Origin: Ruficoccus amylovorans
Lineage (GTDB): Bacteria > Verrucomicrobiota > Verrucomicrobiia > Opitutales > Cerasicoccaceae
Assembly (NCBI RefSeq): GCF_014230085.1
Contig: NZ_JACHVB010000012.1
Coordinates: 310,001 to 374,000 of the forward strand
Direction: 5' to 3'
Length of the DNA: 64,000 nucleotides
Shown here: positions 54,860 to 64,000 of the stretch, in pieces
Layout: each line of letters starts with the position of its first letter
Position numbering within the stretch: the first letter of the stretch is position 1
The notes under the pieces: model-generated
The model's input: only the letters and a program-made list of their open reading frames with translations
Databases searched by the model: none
What the model was told of the DNA's origin: nothing
Translations under genes and position numbers: made by a program

Positions 54860-55939
54860 ATGAAGAAGGTTTACACAGCCAGAGACATTGCCGAAATCGT
54901 GGCCGCCGGTGGCGACGTCACCGCGATCCCCACAAATGCGGTGGTGACCCCTTCGGCCCGTGACGCGATCCGCGAAGCCCTGAAGAAGGGCCACACGGGC
55001 AAGGCTACCGCGGCCGCGGCCAAGCCCGCCGAGCCGATGGTGCCCGACTACGAGTACCACTGGGTGAAGGGCAACGACCCGAAGACCCCCGAGGCGATCC
55101 AGGCTTTCTTTAACTCGCCCGAAATCCAGGTGCTCAAGGAGCGCATGTGCGACATGGGCCGTCGCATCTGGGCCCGCAGCTTCTGCGACGGCAACGGCGG
55201 CAACATCACCATCCGCGTCGGCGACAACCTCGTGCTGTGCACGCCGACCCTGATCTCCAAGGGCTACATCCAGCCCGATGAAATCTGCATGGTGGACATG
55301 GACGGCAAGCAGGTTGCCGGTACCCGCAAGCGCACCAGCGAGTGCAACACGCACTTGGCTATCATGAAGGCTACGCCCGAGGCCAAGTCCTGCGTGCACG
55401 CGCACCCGATTTACGCCACCGCCTTCGCCGTGTGCGGGATGGTTCCGCCCACCTGTCTGATTCCCGAGCCGGAGGTCTTCCTCGGCCAGATTGGGCTTGC
55501 TCCCTACGAAACTCCCGGTACGCCCGAAATGGCTGAGACCGTGGGTCGTCTCGCTCCCGACCACCAGTCGATCCTGATGGAAAACCACGGGGTCATCGTC
55601 TGGGGCAAGGACGTGGAGGACGCCTACTGGAAGATGGAAAACACCGAGTCGTACTGCCAGACGGTTTACGTGGCCTCGCAACTCGGCGGCATGAAAACCT
55701 ACGGCCCGCAGAAGCTCAAGGACCTGATGAACATCCGCACCAGCCTCGGAATGCCAGAAAAGCGCTCCGACTGGAAGGAATGCGAACTGTGCGACAATGC
55801 CGAGTTCCGCCCCGGCGTGGTTTGTCAGGCCGACACCGGCGTCATCAATCCGATGAACTTCAAGCCCGGCGGCAAGGACGAGACCGAAGCTCTCGTGCAA
55901 AAGGTCACGGACATGATTATGAAGCAGCTCGGCTCGTAA
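54860..55939 (+). CDS. Class II aldolase (microcompartment)
   Basis: This 359-residue protein contains a class II aldolase domain of the fuculose/rhamnulose-1-phosphate type, which yields dihydroxyacetone phosphate and L-lactaldehyde. The metal site is CVHAHPIYATAF plus ENHGVIVWG, and the acid is in TSECNTHLAIM. The N-terminal 45 residues (YTARDIAEIVAAGGDVTAIP, then TPSARDAIREALKKG) and the C-terminal helix (ETEALVQKVTDMIMKQLGS) both resemble encapsulation peptides. A CELCDN pair lies before the C-terminal tail. It is the last gene of the BMC operon, followed by a terminator. Confidence 0.9.
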   Translation: MKKVYTARDIAEIVAAGGDVTAIPTNAVVTPSARDAIREALKKGHTGKATAAAAKPAEPMVPDYEYHWVKGNDPKTPEAIQAFFNSPEIQVLKERMCDMGRRIWARSFCDGNGGNITIRVGDNLVLCTPTLISKGYIQPDEICMVDMDGKQVAGTRKRTSECNTHLAIMKATPEAKSCVHAHPIYATAFAVCGMVPPTCLIPEPEVFLGQIGLAPYETPGTPEMAETVGRLAPDHQSILMENHGVIVWGKDVEDAYWKMENTESYCQTVYVASQLGGMKTYGPQKLKDLMNIRTSLGMPEKRSDWKECELCDNAEFRPGVVCQADTGVINPMNFKPGGKDETEALVQKVTDMIMKQLGS

Positions 55940-56055
55940 GAGCCGCCGCTTCGCAAGGACTGAGTCCTTGACCTGTGATCCTGCCGATCACTGATGCATC
56001 CGCCAACGCGGAGGCACGGGCAACGGCGCTGGTCGCCAGTTCAAACGAACTTTAT

Positions 56056-56088
56056 ATGCCTCTCTGCGTCGCGGAGAGGCATTTTTTT
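56056..56088 (+). terminator. Rho-independent terminator of the BMC operon
   Basis: A 9-bp stem (ATGCCTCTC/GAGAGGCAT) with a 9-nt loop is followed by seven T. It lies 117 bp after the aldolase stop. Confidence 0.9.
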
Positions 56089-56091
56089 CAG

Positions 56092-56240
56092 TAGGGCGAT
56101 TTGAATAAGGCCGTAGCCGCCACTATAAGACCGAATGGCTAAATGGCTAATTGTTGTTTTCTACGTTCCGCATCCAACAATTAACAATTAGCCATTTAAC
56201 CATCCTACCACTGTGGCTACAGTATTTTTTAAACGTTTTA
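56092..56240. repeat. MITE-like palindromic element, copy 2
   Basis: It starts TAGGGCGATTTGAATAAG and ends TTTTTTAAACGTTTTA, with inner words CCGTAGCC, GACCGAATGGCTAAATGGCT, ATCCAACAATTAACAATTAG and GTGGCTACAGTA. These align in order with copy 1 read on the opposite strand. It begins immediately after the terminator of the BMC operon. Confidence 0.8.
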
Positions 56241-56428
56241 GTGTGCCGTCATCCAAGACGCGATGCGGCAGTATCAGAAAGTGCAGGGTTCGGCTGGACC
56301 AGCAATCTGCCTGCTGCGGGGCTTGGGGGCGCATAGCCCCCAAAAATATGGTCTTTCTGGACGCGTAGGGGAACTTGTTCCCCACGGTGCTGCTCCAGCC
56401 GGAGTGCCTCCGGGGGCAACCCGGCGCG

Positions 56429-56581
56429 CTAGTTGTTGTTGCTTTCGGTGAAGGTCATACCGAAGCCGTCACTGACGGTGGTTGTCTGGTCGCTTTCGCA
56501 GCCGGTGAGGAGGGCGGCGGCAACCAGCATTAAGAGGGCATTCAGACGAAAAAGGTATTTTGATGTTGATGTAGAGGTCAT
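56429..56581 (-). CDS. Small lipoprotein, 50 residues
   Basis: A short frame encodes MTSTSTSKYLFRLNALLML, then VAAALLTGCESDQTTTVSDG and a polar tail ending in ESNNN. The lipobox LTGC with a hydrophobic h-region marks a lipoprotein whose mature part is only about 24 residues. No clear ribosome binding site precedes ATG 56581. It is divergent from the SRP RNA gene, starting about 20 bp before it. The function is unknown. Confidence 0.6.
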   Translation of the reverse strand: MTSTSTSKYLFRLNALLMLVAAALLTGCESDQTTTVSDGFGMTFTESNNN

Positions 56582-56599
56582 TGTGGGGGAATATTGATG

Positions 56600-56700
56600 C
56601 TTGGCCGGGTCCCATGCAACGACGAACCGGCGAATCCCGCCAGATCCGGAAGGAAGCAACGGTAGTCAGGATTCGCGTGTGCCGTGGGGTGCCTGGCCTT
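56600..56700 (+). ncRNA. ffs: Signal recognition particle RNA (small, 4.5S type)
   Basis: The conserved apical part AGATCCGGAAGGAAGCAAC (56642-56660) is the hallmark of bacterial SRP RNA. Flanking GCGAATCC (56630-56637) pairs with GGATTCGC (56668-56675). The outer stem pairs GGCC at 56603 with GGCC at 56695 through GGGTCCCA/TGGGGTGCC. A T-run at 56699-56704 serves as terminator. The position just upstream of dnaX is common in bacteria. The RNA partners Ffh in targeting membrane proteins. End points are set by the outer stem and are accurate to a few bases. Confidence 0.92.
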
Positions 56701-56816
56701 TTTTGTGCCCGGATATAGGGATTTGGTCTTCATTCGGCGCAGGACCGGGGGCGAAAAGCGGCCCGGACGGTATTTCTTGTTGAAGCCGCCGCCGAGGCCG
56801 CGCAAGCTGTTAACTC

Positions 56817-58613
56817 ATGGCAGAAGCCTACCAGGTCATCGCCCGCCGCTGGCGTCCCAAGCAGTTCGACGAGCTCGTCGGGCAGGAGCACATCGTGCGC
56901 ACGCTCAAGAACGCCATCGACTCCAACCGCATCGCCCACGCCTACCTCTTTGTCGGCCCTCGCGGCACCGGCAAGACGACCACGGCCCGCATCTTTGCCA
57001 AGGCCCTCAATGCCGAGGGCGGCCCCAGTGCCACCCCGGATGATACCAGCGACATCAGCAAGGCCATCATGGACGGCTCCTGCATGGACGTGATCGAGAT
57101 TGACGGTGCTTCGAACAACGGGGTGGACCAGATCCGCGACCTGCGCCAGGAGTGCCAGTACTCCCCGGCCCAGGGCACGTACAAGATCTACATCATCGAC
57201 GAGGTGCACATGCTCTCGAACCAGGCCTGGAACGCCCTGCTCAAGACTCTGGAGGAGCCGCCCAGCCACGTGAAGTTCATCTTCGCCACGACCGAGGCCC
57301 ACAAGGTGCTGCCGACGGTCGTTTCGCGCTGCCAGCGTTTCGAGTTCCGGCCCATCCCCGATGACAAAATCGCGGGCAAGCTCGGCGAAATCGCCAAGGC
57401 CGAGTCCATCGACATCACCCCCGGCGCGCTGACCACTATCGCCCGCATGGCCGATGGCGGGATGCGGGACGCCCAGTCGATCCTCGACCAGCTCATTTCT
57501 TTCTGTGGCAACAAGATCACCGACGAGAATGTGCTCGACGTTTACGGGCTCGCCTCGGAGGACGACCTCAAGGCCCTGACCGAGGCCATGGCTGCCGCCG
57601 CGCACCAGCCGCTTTTCGCCGCCATTGAGCGTCTCGCCAGCGAGGGCCGCGACCTCTACCGCCTGCTGCTGGACATCCAGCGGATCGTGCGTCAGGCGCT
57701 GCTGGAGGCGATCACCGGGGGCGGGCAAACCGACATGCTCGGCACGCCGCTCACCGCTGAATCGCTCACACGCATGCTCGACGCGCTCCAATCCGCCGAG
57801 CACACCGTGCGTCAGGGACTTTCGCAGCGGGTCAACTTCGAGGTCGCGCTCCTGCGGGCCATTGACCAGAGCAGGTCCCGAGCGATCGATTCGCTGATTA
57901 AAGAACTTTCCCAGCTTGCAGCCGGCCTCCCTGAGGATGCCGGCCAAAAAAAAATAAGCCCATCGCTCGCGCCTGAAAAAAAGGTGCCCGCCCGCGAAAA
58001 AGCCCCCGCTGTGCCGGGCGGACGGGGTGAAACTGGCCCCGCCGCGAAGCCGTCGGCGGATGTCGGTACGGCCAAGTCTCAATCCAGGCCCGCCCAAACG
58101 CCGCCGCCCATTGTGTTGCCTGATGCCGGCTCCGGGGCTTCTGCTCCGGCTGGCGACGGCGGCGTGAACGCGGCGTCCAAGACCTCGCCGGATACGCCCA
58201 AGGGGGCAGGGCAGGGGGCGACTGCCTCGGCCGCGAGCAAGAAAAACCGCGAGCAGGCTGCGCCTCTGCCCCCGATTGTGCTTCCCGGTGACGATGTGCC
58301 GCTGGAGGTGTTGGAGGCTGCTGCTGCTTCGGCGGGGGAGGAGAGCGGTTACAGCTTTGATGTGGAGGGCGACTATTCCGTCCCCGGGGTGACCGAAGGG
58401 ATGGAATTCCCCGGCAGCAAGCGCTTCGAAGCCGCTCGCGAGAGTATTTCCCCGGCCACGCTGGAGTTGCTTGACGAGCGGTTGCGGGCCGTGCCCAAGT
58501 TTTTGAAAAAAGTACCCCGCCCACAGAAGCCGGAAGGTCAGGCTGCTGCCGCCGGAGCCTTGCCGGAAGCGGAGGAAATCCCGGTCGAGGAAGACGAGTT
58601 AGACGAGTCCTGA
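56817..58613 (+). CDS. dnaX: DNA polymerase III subunit gamma/tau
   Basis: DnaX is the clamp-loader ATPase. Walker A is [10 protein letters not shown] (residues 47-56), [20 protein letters not shown] is the Walker B region, and [20 protein letters not shown] is the sensor segment. The zinc module that normally follows Walker A has lost its cysteines ([18 protein letters not shown]), leaving only Cys89. After domain III there is an A9 tract (57946-57954): an indel or slip stops translation after 379 or 386 residues, giving a gamma-size product. The full 598-residue tau tail is Pro/Ala/Lys-rich. Confidence 0.96.
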   Translation: MAEAYQVIARRWRPKQFDELVGQEHIVRTLKNAIDSNRIAHAYLFVGPRGTGKTTTARIFAKALNAEGGPSATPDDTSDISKAIMDGSCMDVIEIDGASNNGVDQIRDLRQECQYSPAQGTYKIYIIDEVHMLSNQAWNALLKTLEEPPSHVKFIFATTEAHKVLPTVVSRCQRFEFRPIPDDKIAGKLGEIAKAESIDITPGALTTIARMADGGMRDAQSILDQLISFCGNKITDENVLDVYGLASEDDLKALTEAMAAAAHQPLFAAIERLASEGRDLYRLLLDIQRIVRQALLEAITGGGQTDMLGTPLTAESLTRMLDALQSAEHTVRQGLSQRVNFEVALLRAIDQSRSRAIDSLIKELSQLAAGLPEDAGQKKISPSLAPEKKVPAREKAPAVPGGRGETGPAAKPSADVGTAKSQSRPAQTPPPIVLPDAGSGASAPAGDGGVNAASKTSPDTPKGAGQGATASAASKKNREQAAPLPPIVLPGDDVPLEVLEAAAASAGEESGYSFDVEGDYSVPGVTEGMEFPGSKRFEAARESISPATLELLDERLRAVPKFLKKVPRPQKPEGQAAAAGALPEAEEIPVEEDELDES

Positions 58614-58680
58614 GCTTTCATTGTTAGCCGTTCTCTTTGCGGTTTGATGGGTATTCGGCAGCGGTATTGTTGTTATCTTA

Positions 58681-58700
58681 ACTAAATTACCAAATTTAGT
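58681..58700 (+). promoter_or_regulatory. Palindrome upstream of cysC
   Basis: ACTAAATT and AATTTAGT are perfect 8-bp arms around ACCA, in the AT-rich 140-bp leader 54 bp before cysC. The compact, AT-rich dyad looks like a repressor operator for sulfur genes. No regulator can be named. Confidence 0.45.
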
Positions 58701-58753
58701 AAATAAACCTTGCCATTGCCATTCTCAGCGGTACATCTATCAGTCTTAACCGT

Positions 58754-59362
58754 ATGACAGCCAAGCCACAGGAGCACCTATATCCTCAGTTCGAGAAAAT
58801 GCTGTCCCGTCGCGAGCGGGAGGAGCGTCTGGGGCAGCGGGCACATGTTTTCTGGCTCTACGGGCTGTCGGGCTCGGGGAAAAGCACGCTGGCTATCGCG
58901 CTGGAGAAGACCCTTTTTGCGCAGGGGCGGGTCGTTCAGGTGCTCGACGGCGACAACATCCGCACCGGGCTCAACAGCAACCTCGGCTTCAGCGACGAGG
59001 ACCGGCTCGAGAACATCCGCCGCATCGCCCATGTGGCCCGCCTGTACGCGGACTCGGGGCTGATCGTGATCACGTCCTTTATCACGCCGCGCGCGGAGCT
59101 GCGCCAGCTGGCCCGCGAGATCGTCGGCCCGGCGGACTTTTCGGATGTTTACGTAAAAGCCTCCTACGAGGCCTGTGCCAGCCGAGACCCCAAGGGGCTT
59201 TACGCCAAAGTCAAGGCAGGGGAGGTTAAGCAGTTCACGGGGAAAGACTCCGGCTTTGAAGAGCCAGCGGCCCCCGACCTGCTCATCGACACCGAGCGCG
59301 AAACCGTCGAGCAGAGCCTGCAAAGGTTGCTCGACTATACCACCCCGAGGATCAGCCTGTGA
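58754..59362 (+). CDS. cysC: Adenylylsulfate kinase
   Basis: CysC phosphorylates APS to PAPS. The P-loop is LYGLSGSGKSTLA, followed by LDGDNIRTGLNSNLGFSDED and ARLYADSGLIVITSFITPR, typical of the family. The 202-residue length is normal. It begins the sulfate-activation cluster cysC-cysD-cysN on the plus strand. Reduction genes (cysH, cysI, cysJ) are not in the window, so PAPS may feed sulfation or a distant reductase. Confidence 0.97.
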   Translation: MTAKPQEHLYPQFEKMLSRREREERLGQRAHVFWLYGLSGSGKSTLAIALEKTLFAQGRVVQVLDGDNIRTGLNSNLGFSDEDRLENIRRIAHVARLYADSGLIVITSFITPRAELRQLAREIVGPADFSDVYVKASYEACASRDPKGLYAKVKAGEVKQFTGKDSGFEEPAAPDLLIDTERETVEQSLQRLLDYTTPRISL

Positions 59363-59422
59363 GTTGTTCCCTGGCCCGGTTTATAGCTGCCCTGCGCGGG
59401 GCGTATCCGGTTAGTTTTTCCG

Positions 59423-59455
59423 CTTTTTGACTTTCAAATTTTTGACCTCTCAAAC
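59423..59455. repeat. TTTGAGAG-family arm between cysC and cysD
   Basis: CTTTTTGACTTTCAAATTTT continues with TGACCTCTCAAAC, the reverse-strand form of the TTTGAGAGTTTGAAAG words. It is a single diverged arm in the 152-bp spacer; I see no second arm there. Confidence 0.5.
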
Positions 59456-59514
59456 CCCCGCACTTTTACTTTTAACGTTCTAACGCTTTTTCAATTTTTC
59501 GGATTTTCAGTCCC

Positions 59515-60426
59515 ATGCACACGTACCGCATCAATCACCTCAAGCAGCTCGAATCCGAGTCGATCTACGTCTTGCGCGAGTTCGCCGCCCAGTTCGAAAA
59601 GCCGGTCCTGCTCTTCTCCGGGGGCAAGGACTCCATCGTCATGGCCTGGCTGGCCCGCAAGGCGTTCTGGCCCGCACGCATGCCGTTCCCGCTCATGCAC
59701 GTGGACACGGGGCACAACTTTGACGAAACGATGGACTACCGCGACCGGTTCATCGCCGACATCCGCGCCGACCTGATCGTGGCCTCCGTGCAGGAGTCCA
59801 TCGACAAGGGCCGTGTGGTCGAGGAAAAAGGCCCCAAGGCCAGCCGCAACGGTCTCCAGACCGTGACCCTGCTTGACGCGCTTGAGCAGCACGGCTTCGA
59901 CGCCGCCCTCGGCGGTGGCCGCCGCGACGAGGAAAAGGCCCGCGCCAAGGAACGCTTTTTCTCCCATCGCGACGAGTTCGGTCAGTGGGACCCGAAGAAC
60001 CAGCGCCCCGAGCTGTGGAACATCTTCAATGGCCGCAAGCAACACGGGGAGCATTTCCGCGTCTTCCCGCTCTCCAACTGGACCGAGATGGACATCTGGC
60101 AGTACATCAAGCAGGAGAACATCCCGCTGCCGAGCCTCTACTTCGCCCACGAACGCGAAGTCTTTGTGCGCGACGGCACGCTCCTGGCCAAGACGGACTT
60201 CATCTCGCTGCTGCCGGAGGAGGAGCCCACGCTGGAGCGCAAGACCGTGCGCTTCCGCACTATCGGGGATGCCACCTGTACCGGGGCCACGCTTTCGAGC
60301 GCCTCGACCCTCGACGACATCATCGAGGAGGTGGCCGCTGCCCGCCAGACCGAGCGTGGTGGACGCGCCGACGACCGCCGCTCCGAGACCGCTATGGAAG
60401 ACCGTAAAAAGCAGGGTTACTTCTAG
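59515..60426 (+). CDS. cysD: Sulfate adenylyltransferase subunit 2
   Basis: CysD catalyses formation of APS from ATP and sulfate. The PP-loop is LLFSGGKDSIVMAWLARKAF, followed by LMHVDTGHNFDE and GGGRRDEEKARAKERFFSHR. The C-terminal region (RYRTIGD-type RFRTIGDATCTG) is typical. The 303-residue protein works with CysN encoded 77 bp downstream. Confidence 0.97.
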   Translation: MHTYRINHLKQLESESIYVLREFAAQFEKPVLLFSGGKDSIVMAWLARKAFWPARMPFPLMHVDTGHNFDETMDYRDRFIADIRADLIVASVQESIDKGRVVEEKGPKASRNGLQTVTLLDALEQHGFDAALGGGRRDEEKARAKERFFSHRDEFGQWDPKNQRPELWNIFNGRKQHGEHFRVFPLSNWTEMDIWQYIKQENIPLPSLYFAHEREVFVRDGTLLAKTDFISLLPEEEPTLERKTVRFRTIGDATCTGATLSSASTLDDIIEEVAAARQTERGGRADDRRSETAMEDRKKQGYF

Positions 60427-60503
60427 GGCGAACAGACCGGCCTCTTCTTTAAAAAAACGGCCAAGCCGACACATTGTAGTTAATTTCAAATACACCTTTT
60501 CCA

Positions 60504-61778
<1,275 letters not shown>

Positions 61779-61843
61779 CCACTGACAGGCCGCTCTGAGG
61801 TGAAACACACACCTTCCGGCATAGCCGGGAATTTTATCCTAAT

Positions 61844-61880
61844 CGCGCCCCGTACTTGCACGTACGGGGCGCGTTCGTTT
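61844..61880 (+). terminator. Terminator after cysN, just before the hydantoinase gene
   Basis: A perfect 12-bp GC-rich stem (CGCGCCCCGTAC/GTACGGGGCGCG) with a 6-nt loop is followed by TTCGTTT. It ends 18 bp before the next start codon, so the hydantoinase gene either uses a promoter overlapping this region or is read through. Confidence 0.75.
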
Positions 61881-61891
61881 GAATACCCCGC

Positions 61892-64000
61892 ATGTGGCAG
61901 ATCGGCGCAGACACAGGCGGGACGTTCACGGACCTGATCGGGCTCGACCCGGCGGGCAAACCCTGCCGCGCAAAGGTACTCTCGAGCGGTTGCCTGCGGG
62001 CGCGAGTTGTGAGAACGCAGGGGAGACAACTCGTGCTGGAGGGACTTCCCGGTCTGGTAGACGGCGTGCTGGCGGGGTTTCGCCTGCGGCGTGCCGGAGA
62101 GAGGGACGAAGGCGTTGTAGTTGTTTCCCATGACAATGAAGGCGTGCGTCTGGAGGTGGCGCCGGAGGGGCTTGAGGCCGGAATGCTGGTCGAGCTGTTT
62201 ACCGGCGAGGAAGCACCCGTGGTGGGTGCCCGCGTCATGACGGGCACACCGGGGGCGAGGCCGCTTCCCCCGATCGCTCTGCGGCTGGGAACCACGCGCG
62301 GGACAAACGCCCTGCTGGAGCGGCGCGGGGCGCGCACGCTTTTTGTCGTGACGGAGGGCTTTGCCGACCTGCTGGCCATCGGCGATCAGCGCCGCCCGGA
62401 CCTTTTCGCGTTGAACATCGTGCGCCCGCGCCCGCTTTACGATCATGTGATCGAGGTCAAGGAACGCCTTCGCGCGGACGGTTCCGTGCTGCTGGCGCTC
62501 GAAGGCGGCGACCAGCTCCGGCAACGCCTCCGTCGCGCGCGAAAGGACGGCTGTGAAGCGGCGGCGGTTGCGCTGCTGCACAGTTACCAAAATCCGGGGC
62601 ACGAGGAGACGCTCGGACGGATGTTGCGGGAGGAAGGTTTTGGCACGGTGTCGCTCTCGTCGGAGCTGGCCCCGTTTATCAAGCTTGTTCCCCGGGCGCA
62701 GACCGCGGTGACAGACGCCTATCTGGGGCCGGTCATGGAGGCATACCTGGACCGTGTCGAGGAGGCAGTCCCCGCTGGCCGCCTGCACGTCATGACCAGC
62801 GCGGGCGGTCTGGTTGGACGCGGGCAGTTCCGCCCGAAGGACAGCCTGCTGAGCGGCCCTGCCGGGGGCGTGGTCGGGGCAGCCTCCATTGGCCGCCGGG
62901 CGGGTTTTTCCAAAATCATCGCCTTTGACATGGGCGGGACGAGCACGGATGTTTCGCGCTTTGATGGCGAGTTTTCCTACCGCGATGTGCAGCGCGTGGG
63001 GGACTCGCAGATCGTGGCTCCCGCGCTGAGCATCGAGACCGTGGCCGCCGGAGGCGGGTCCATCTGCGGGTACGATGGGAGGTCGCTTTTTGTCGGTCCG
63101 CAGAGCGCTGGGGCTTCGCCCGGGCCGGCCTGCTACGGGGCGGGCGGCCCGTTAACCCTGACCGATGTCAACCTGCTGGCCGGTCGGCTCGATCCGGAGC
63201 ACTTCGGCATCCCGGTTAACCCGGAGGCTGCCGAAACGCGTCTGGCCGAAATCATCGCGGCCACCGGCAGCGAACGCGAAACTCTACTGCGGGGCTTTCT
63301 CGACATCGCCAACGAGCGCATGGCGGACGCGATCCGGGCGATCTCCGTGCGCGAGGGGTACGACCCGGCGCAGTACGCGCTGGTGGCCTTCGGCGGGGCG
63401 GGTGGGCTGCACGCCTGCCCGGTGGCGGAAAATCTCGGCATCCGCACCGTACTCTTTCCCCGCGACGCGGGCCTGCTCAGCGCCTACGGCCTGCGTAACG
63501 CCCGCATGGAGCGCATCTGCGAGCGGCAGGTCTTGCGCGAACTGGAGGATGCGGAAGGTGAACTGGCCGCGCTTTTCGAGGAGCTGGCGACGGAGGGTTT
63601 TTCCCTGCTTGAAGCCGAGGGGCTTCGCGCCGCGCAGTGCGAAGTGCGGCAACGCGTGGCCCTGCTGAGGCTGTCGGGGCAGGAGTCTCCGCTGGAGGTG
63701 GAGTGGGAGTCGGGGGTGTCGCTGGCGGACGCTTTTGCCCGGCGCTACCGGCAGGTGTTCGGCTACTGGGAGTCCGGCGGGAGCGTCGAGGTGGTCAAGC
63801 TCCGCGTGGTTGTCGCGGCGACAGGCCCTAGGGCCGAGGAAGAGGGGTTCGCCGCTGCGGAGGTACAGGCAGCGGAAAAGCCTCGCGTGCTGGCGGACGA
63901 AACGGCGACGCTCGTGGTGGACCCGGGCTGGGCGTTGAGCCGCGGGAGCGCGGGCACCTTTCGTCTCGACAGAGTCGGGGGCCGAGAGGGCGGTATGTAT
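61892..64000 (+). CDS. Hydantoinase/5-oxoprolinase family protein, partial at right edge
   Basis: The frame stays open to the window end (703 codons). It starts MWQIGADTGGTFTDLIGLD, the actin-like ATP-binding start of HyuA-type proteins, and has RLGTTRGTNALLERRGART and IIAFDMGGTSTDVSRFDG. The ATP-dependent family opens hydantoin or 5-oxoproline rings; N-methylhydantoinase, 5-oxoprolinase and acetone carboxylase subunits are all members. The open end could be a stand-alone A subunit or a fused A-B protein of about 1200 residues. Substrate is undetermined. Confidence 0.9.
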   Translation, partial: MWQIGADTGGTFTDLIGLDPAGKPCRAKVLSSGCLRARVVRTQGRQLVLEGLPGLVDGVLAGFRLRRAGERDEGVVVVSHDNEGVRLEVAPEGLEAGMLVELFTGEEAPVVGARVMTGTPGARPLPPIALRLGTTRGTNALLERRGARTLFVVTEGFADLLAIGDQRRPDLFALNIVRPRPLYDHVIEVKERLRADGSVLLALEGGDQLRQRLRRARKDGCEAAAVALLHSYQNPGHEETLGRMLREEGFGTVSLSSELAPFIKLVPRAQTAVTDAYLGPVMEAYLDRVEEAVPAGRLHVMTSAGGLVGRGQFRPKDSLLSGPAGGVVGAASIGRRAGFSKIIAFDMGGTSTDVSRFDGEFSYRDVQRVGDSQIVAPALSIETVAAGGGSICGYDGRSLFVGPQSAGASPGPACYGAGGPLTLTDVNLLAGRLDPEHFGIPVNPEAAETRLAEIIAATGSERETLLRGFLDIANERMADAIRAISVREGYDPAQYALVAFGGAGGLHACPVAENLGIRTVLFPRDAGLLSAYGLRNARMERICERQVLRELEDAEGELAALFEELATEGFSLLEAEGLRAAQCEVRQRVALLRLSGQESPLEVEWESGVSLADAFARRYRQVFGYWESGGSVEVVKLRVVVAATGPRAEEEGFAAAEVQAAEKPRVLADETATLVVDPGWALSRGSAGTFRLDRVGGREGGMY

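Larger units (their letters stand above)
55940..56428. other. 489-bp spacer after the BMC operon, no gene
   Basis: The stretch holds the operon terminator (56056-56088), MITE-like copy 2 (56092-56240) and GC-rich palindromes such as GGGGGC/GCCCCC at 56325-56341 and GTAGGGGAACTTGTTCCCCA at 56365. I see no reading frame with coding-like composition. Confidence 0.7.

Overview
This is a 64 kb stretch of a GC-rich bacterial chromosome, almost fully coding on both strands. Gene content points to the Verrucomicrobiota, most likely class Opitutia. The evidence is a secreted protein with a PEP-CTERM sorting tail, a compact microcompartment locus of the Planctomycetes-Verrucomicrobia (PVM) type, a long SecA with no C-terminal zinc tail, and repeat-rich intergenic spacers. 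The phylum call is an inference from content, since no rRNA gene is present. I saw no tRNA, rRNA, CRISPR array, transposase or prophage.

Layout. 1-5.3 kb (minus strand): ribulose-phosphate epimerase (cut by the window edge), an LptE-like lipoprotein, a TPR/BamD-like protein, a small exported protein, then fabH and plsX. 5.5-10 kb: groEL, groES and dnaK, all minus. 10-13.9 kb: a Cdd1-family HhH protein, a LON-domain protein, a large PEP-CTERM protein and a YjbQ-family protein. 13.9-18.7 kb: a SulP anion transporter and a modABC molybdate importer. 18.8-24.9 kb: envelope functions (GT39 glycosyltransferase, PAP2 phosphatase, CPBP protease, UppP) and an alpha/beta hydrolase. 24.9-32.3 kb: trpD overlapping glmM, a TPR protein, and a small operon built around a response regulator whose NtrC-like ATPase domain has lost its Walker lysine. 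32.4-43.9 kb: polyprenyl synthase, unknown membrane and secreted proteins, mutY, tandem RNase HIII and RNase HII, pdxJ-acpS-nnrD/E and dprA. 44-49 kb: secA and lnt.

The most distinctive region is 49.3-55.9 kb, a ten-gene bacterial microcompartment operon: pduL, three BMC-H hexamer genes, ackA, three BMC-P pentamer genes, a CoA-acylating aldehyde dehydrogenase and a class II aldolase. By analogy with PVM compartments it should cleave fuculose- or rhamnulose-1-phosphate to dihydroxyacetone phosphate and lactaldehyde. Lactaldehyde would be oxidised to an acyl-CoA inside the shell, and ATP gained through PduL and acetate kinase. No dehydrogenase to recycle NADH and no regulator lie in the locus.

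56-64 kb: a small lipoprotein, the SRP RNA gene (ffs), dnaX with an A9 slippage tract, the sulfate-activation genes cysC, cysD and cysN, and a hydantoinase/oxoprolinase gene running off the right edge.

A second theme is the intergenic DNA. At least five families of short repeats occur, usually as two arms in opposite orientation 30-130 bp apart, capable of forming long hairpins. One is a MITE-like palindrome of about 150 bp with three copies. Others sit between the BMC genes, supply the stop codon of lnt and probably the start of rnhB, and one palindrome cluster lies inside the GT39 coding sequence.
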